Positions 63,869 through 64,000 of a DNA stretch of 64,000 nucleotides are shown one piece after another (the first letter of the stretch is position 1; the number at the start of each line of letters is the position of its first letter). The translations under genes and the position numbers were made by a program. This stretch comes from Serratia entomophila (GTDB taxonomy: Bacteria > Pseudomonadota > Gammaproteobacteria > Enterobacterales > Enterobacteriaceae): contig NZ_CP082787.1 of assembly GCF_021462285.1 (NCBI RefSeq), positions 4,340,001 through 4,404,000 on the forward strand, given 5' to 3'. Under the pieces are notes generated by a model. It saw nothing but the letters and a program-made list of their open reading frames with translations. It ran no database searches and had not been told where the DNA came from.

Positions 63869-64000
63869 CGGTCAAGCAAACGGTTGAAATCAAAAACAAG
63901 CTGGGCATGCACGCCCGCCCGGCGATGAAGCTGTTCGAGCTGGTGCAGAGTTTTGACGCCGAGGTGATGCTGCGCAACGACAGCGGCACCGAGGCCGAAG
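63865..64000 (+). CDS. npr: Nitrogen-PTS phosphocarrier protein NPr, N-terminal part (cut by window edge)
   Basis: The first 45 codons are present: [20 protein letters not shown] and following. The HPr-type active-site histidine is His16 (LGMHARPA). Passes phosphate from EI-Ntr (ptsP) to PtsN. Its ATG overlaps the rapZ stop (ATGA). The rest, about half of a 90-residue protein, is beyond the right edge. Confidence 0.95.
   Translation, partial: MTVKQTVEIKNKLGMHARPAMKLFELVQSFDAEVMLRNDSGTEAE

Overview
The window is about 60% GC chromosomal DNA from an enterobacterium, most likely Serratia (S. marcescens group). Nearly every protein is a close relative of an E. coli K-12 protein, and gene order follows the E. 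coli ygjP-alx-exu-yqj, rnpB-yraL-yraP, arcB-gltBD-sspAB, degQS-murA-mla-lpt-rpoN region. High GC, several ERIC elements and a few lineage-specific genes point to Serratia. There is no tRNA, 16S/23S/5S rRNA gene, CRISPR array, insertion sequence or prophage.

Layout. 1-5 kb: GABA catabolism (gabD, cut by the left edge, and gabT) divergent from a MocR/GabR-type regulator, then a convergent ABC-F ATPase whose ribosome binding site can be sequestered. 5-14 kb: fadH, rlmG, a higBA toxin-antitoxin pair coupled to ygjP, then ygjR and a glutamine amidotransferase, then alx behind a yybP-ykoY (Mn2+/pH) riboswitch, and sstT. 14-20 kb: hexuronate catabolism (uxaCA, exuT, exuR). 20-25 kb: an unknown secreted protein, yqjA-mzrA, yqjCDEK, yqjF, yqjG. 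25-28 kb: yhaJ/yhaK and the RNase P RNA gene. 28-36 kb: rsmI divergent from lpoA-yraN-diaA-dolP, then mtgA-elbB, the ArcZ sRNA and arcB. 36-43 kb: an internally deleted yhcC remnant, a long AT-rich control region, and glutamate synthase gltBD. 43-50 kb: a small secreted protein, sspAB, rplM-rpsI, zapE, zapG, degQ, degS. 50-64 kb: ibaG-murA and mlaFEDCB in one direction, then yrbG-kdsDC-lptCAB-rpoN-hpf-ptsN-rapZ-npr, which runs off the right edge.

How the genes work together: the right third is an envelope block. MurA feeds peptidoglycan synthesis, Mla keeps outer-membrane lipid asymmetry, KdsD/KdsC supply Kdo, and LptCAB export LPS, with DegQ/DegS as periplasmic quality control. It continues into sigma-54 and nitrogen-PTS functions. 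The middle holds redox and nitrogen control (ArcB/ArcZ, GltBD).

Most of the window is ordinary conserved core. The observations I would follow up are: an ERIC element inserted inside the alx riboswitch; yhcC reduced in frame to 71 codons without its radical-SAM cysteines; a leader hairpin that can mask the ABC-F start; a shared GCTAACAA box in front of yqjF and between yhaJ and yhaK; and the higBA-ygjP overlap. I found no clear large undescribed system. Family names are from recognition of the sequence; no database search was run.
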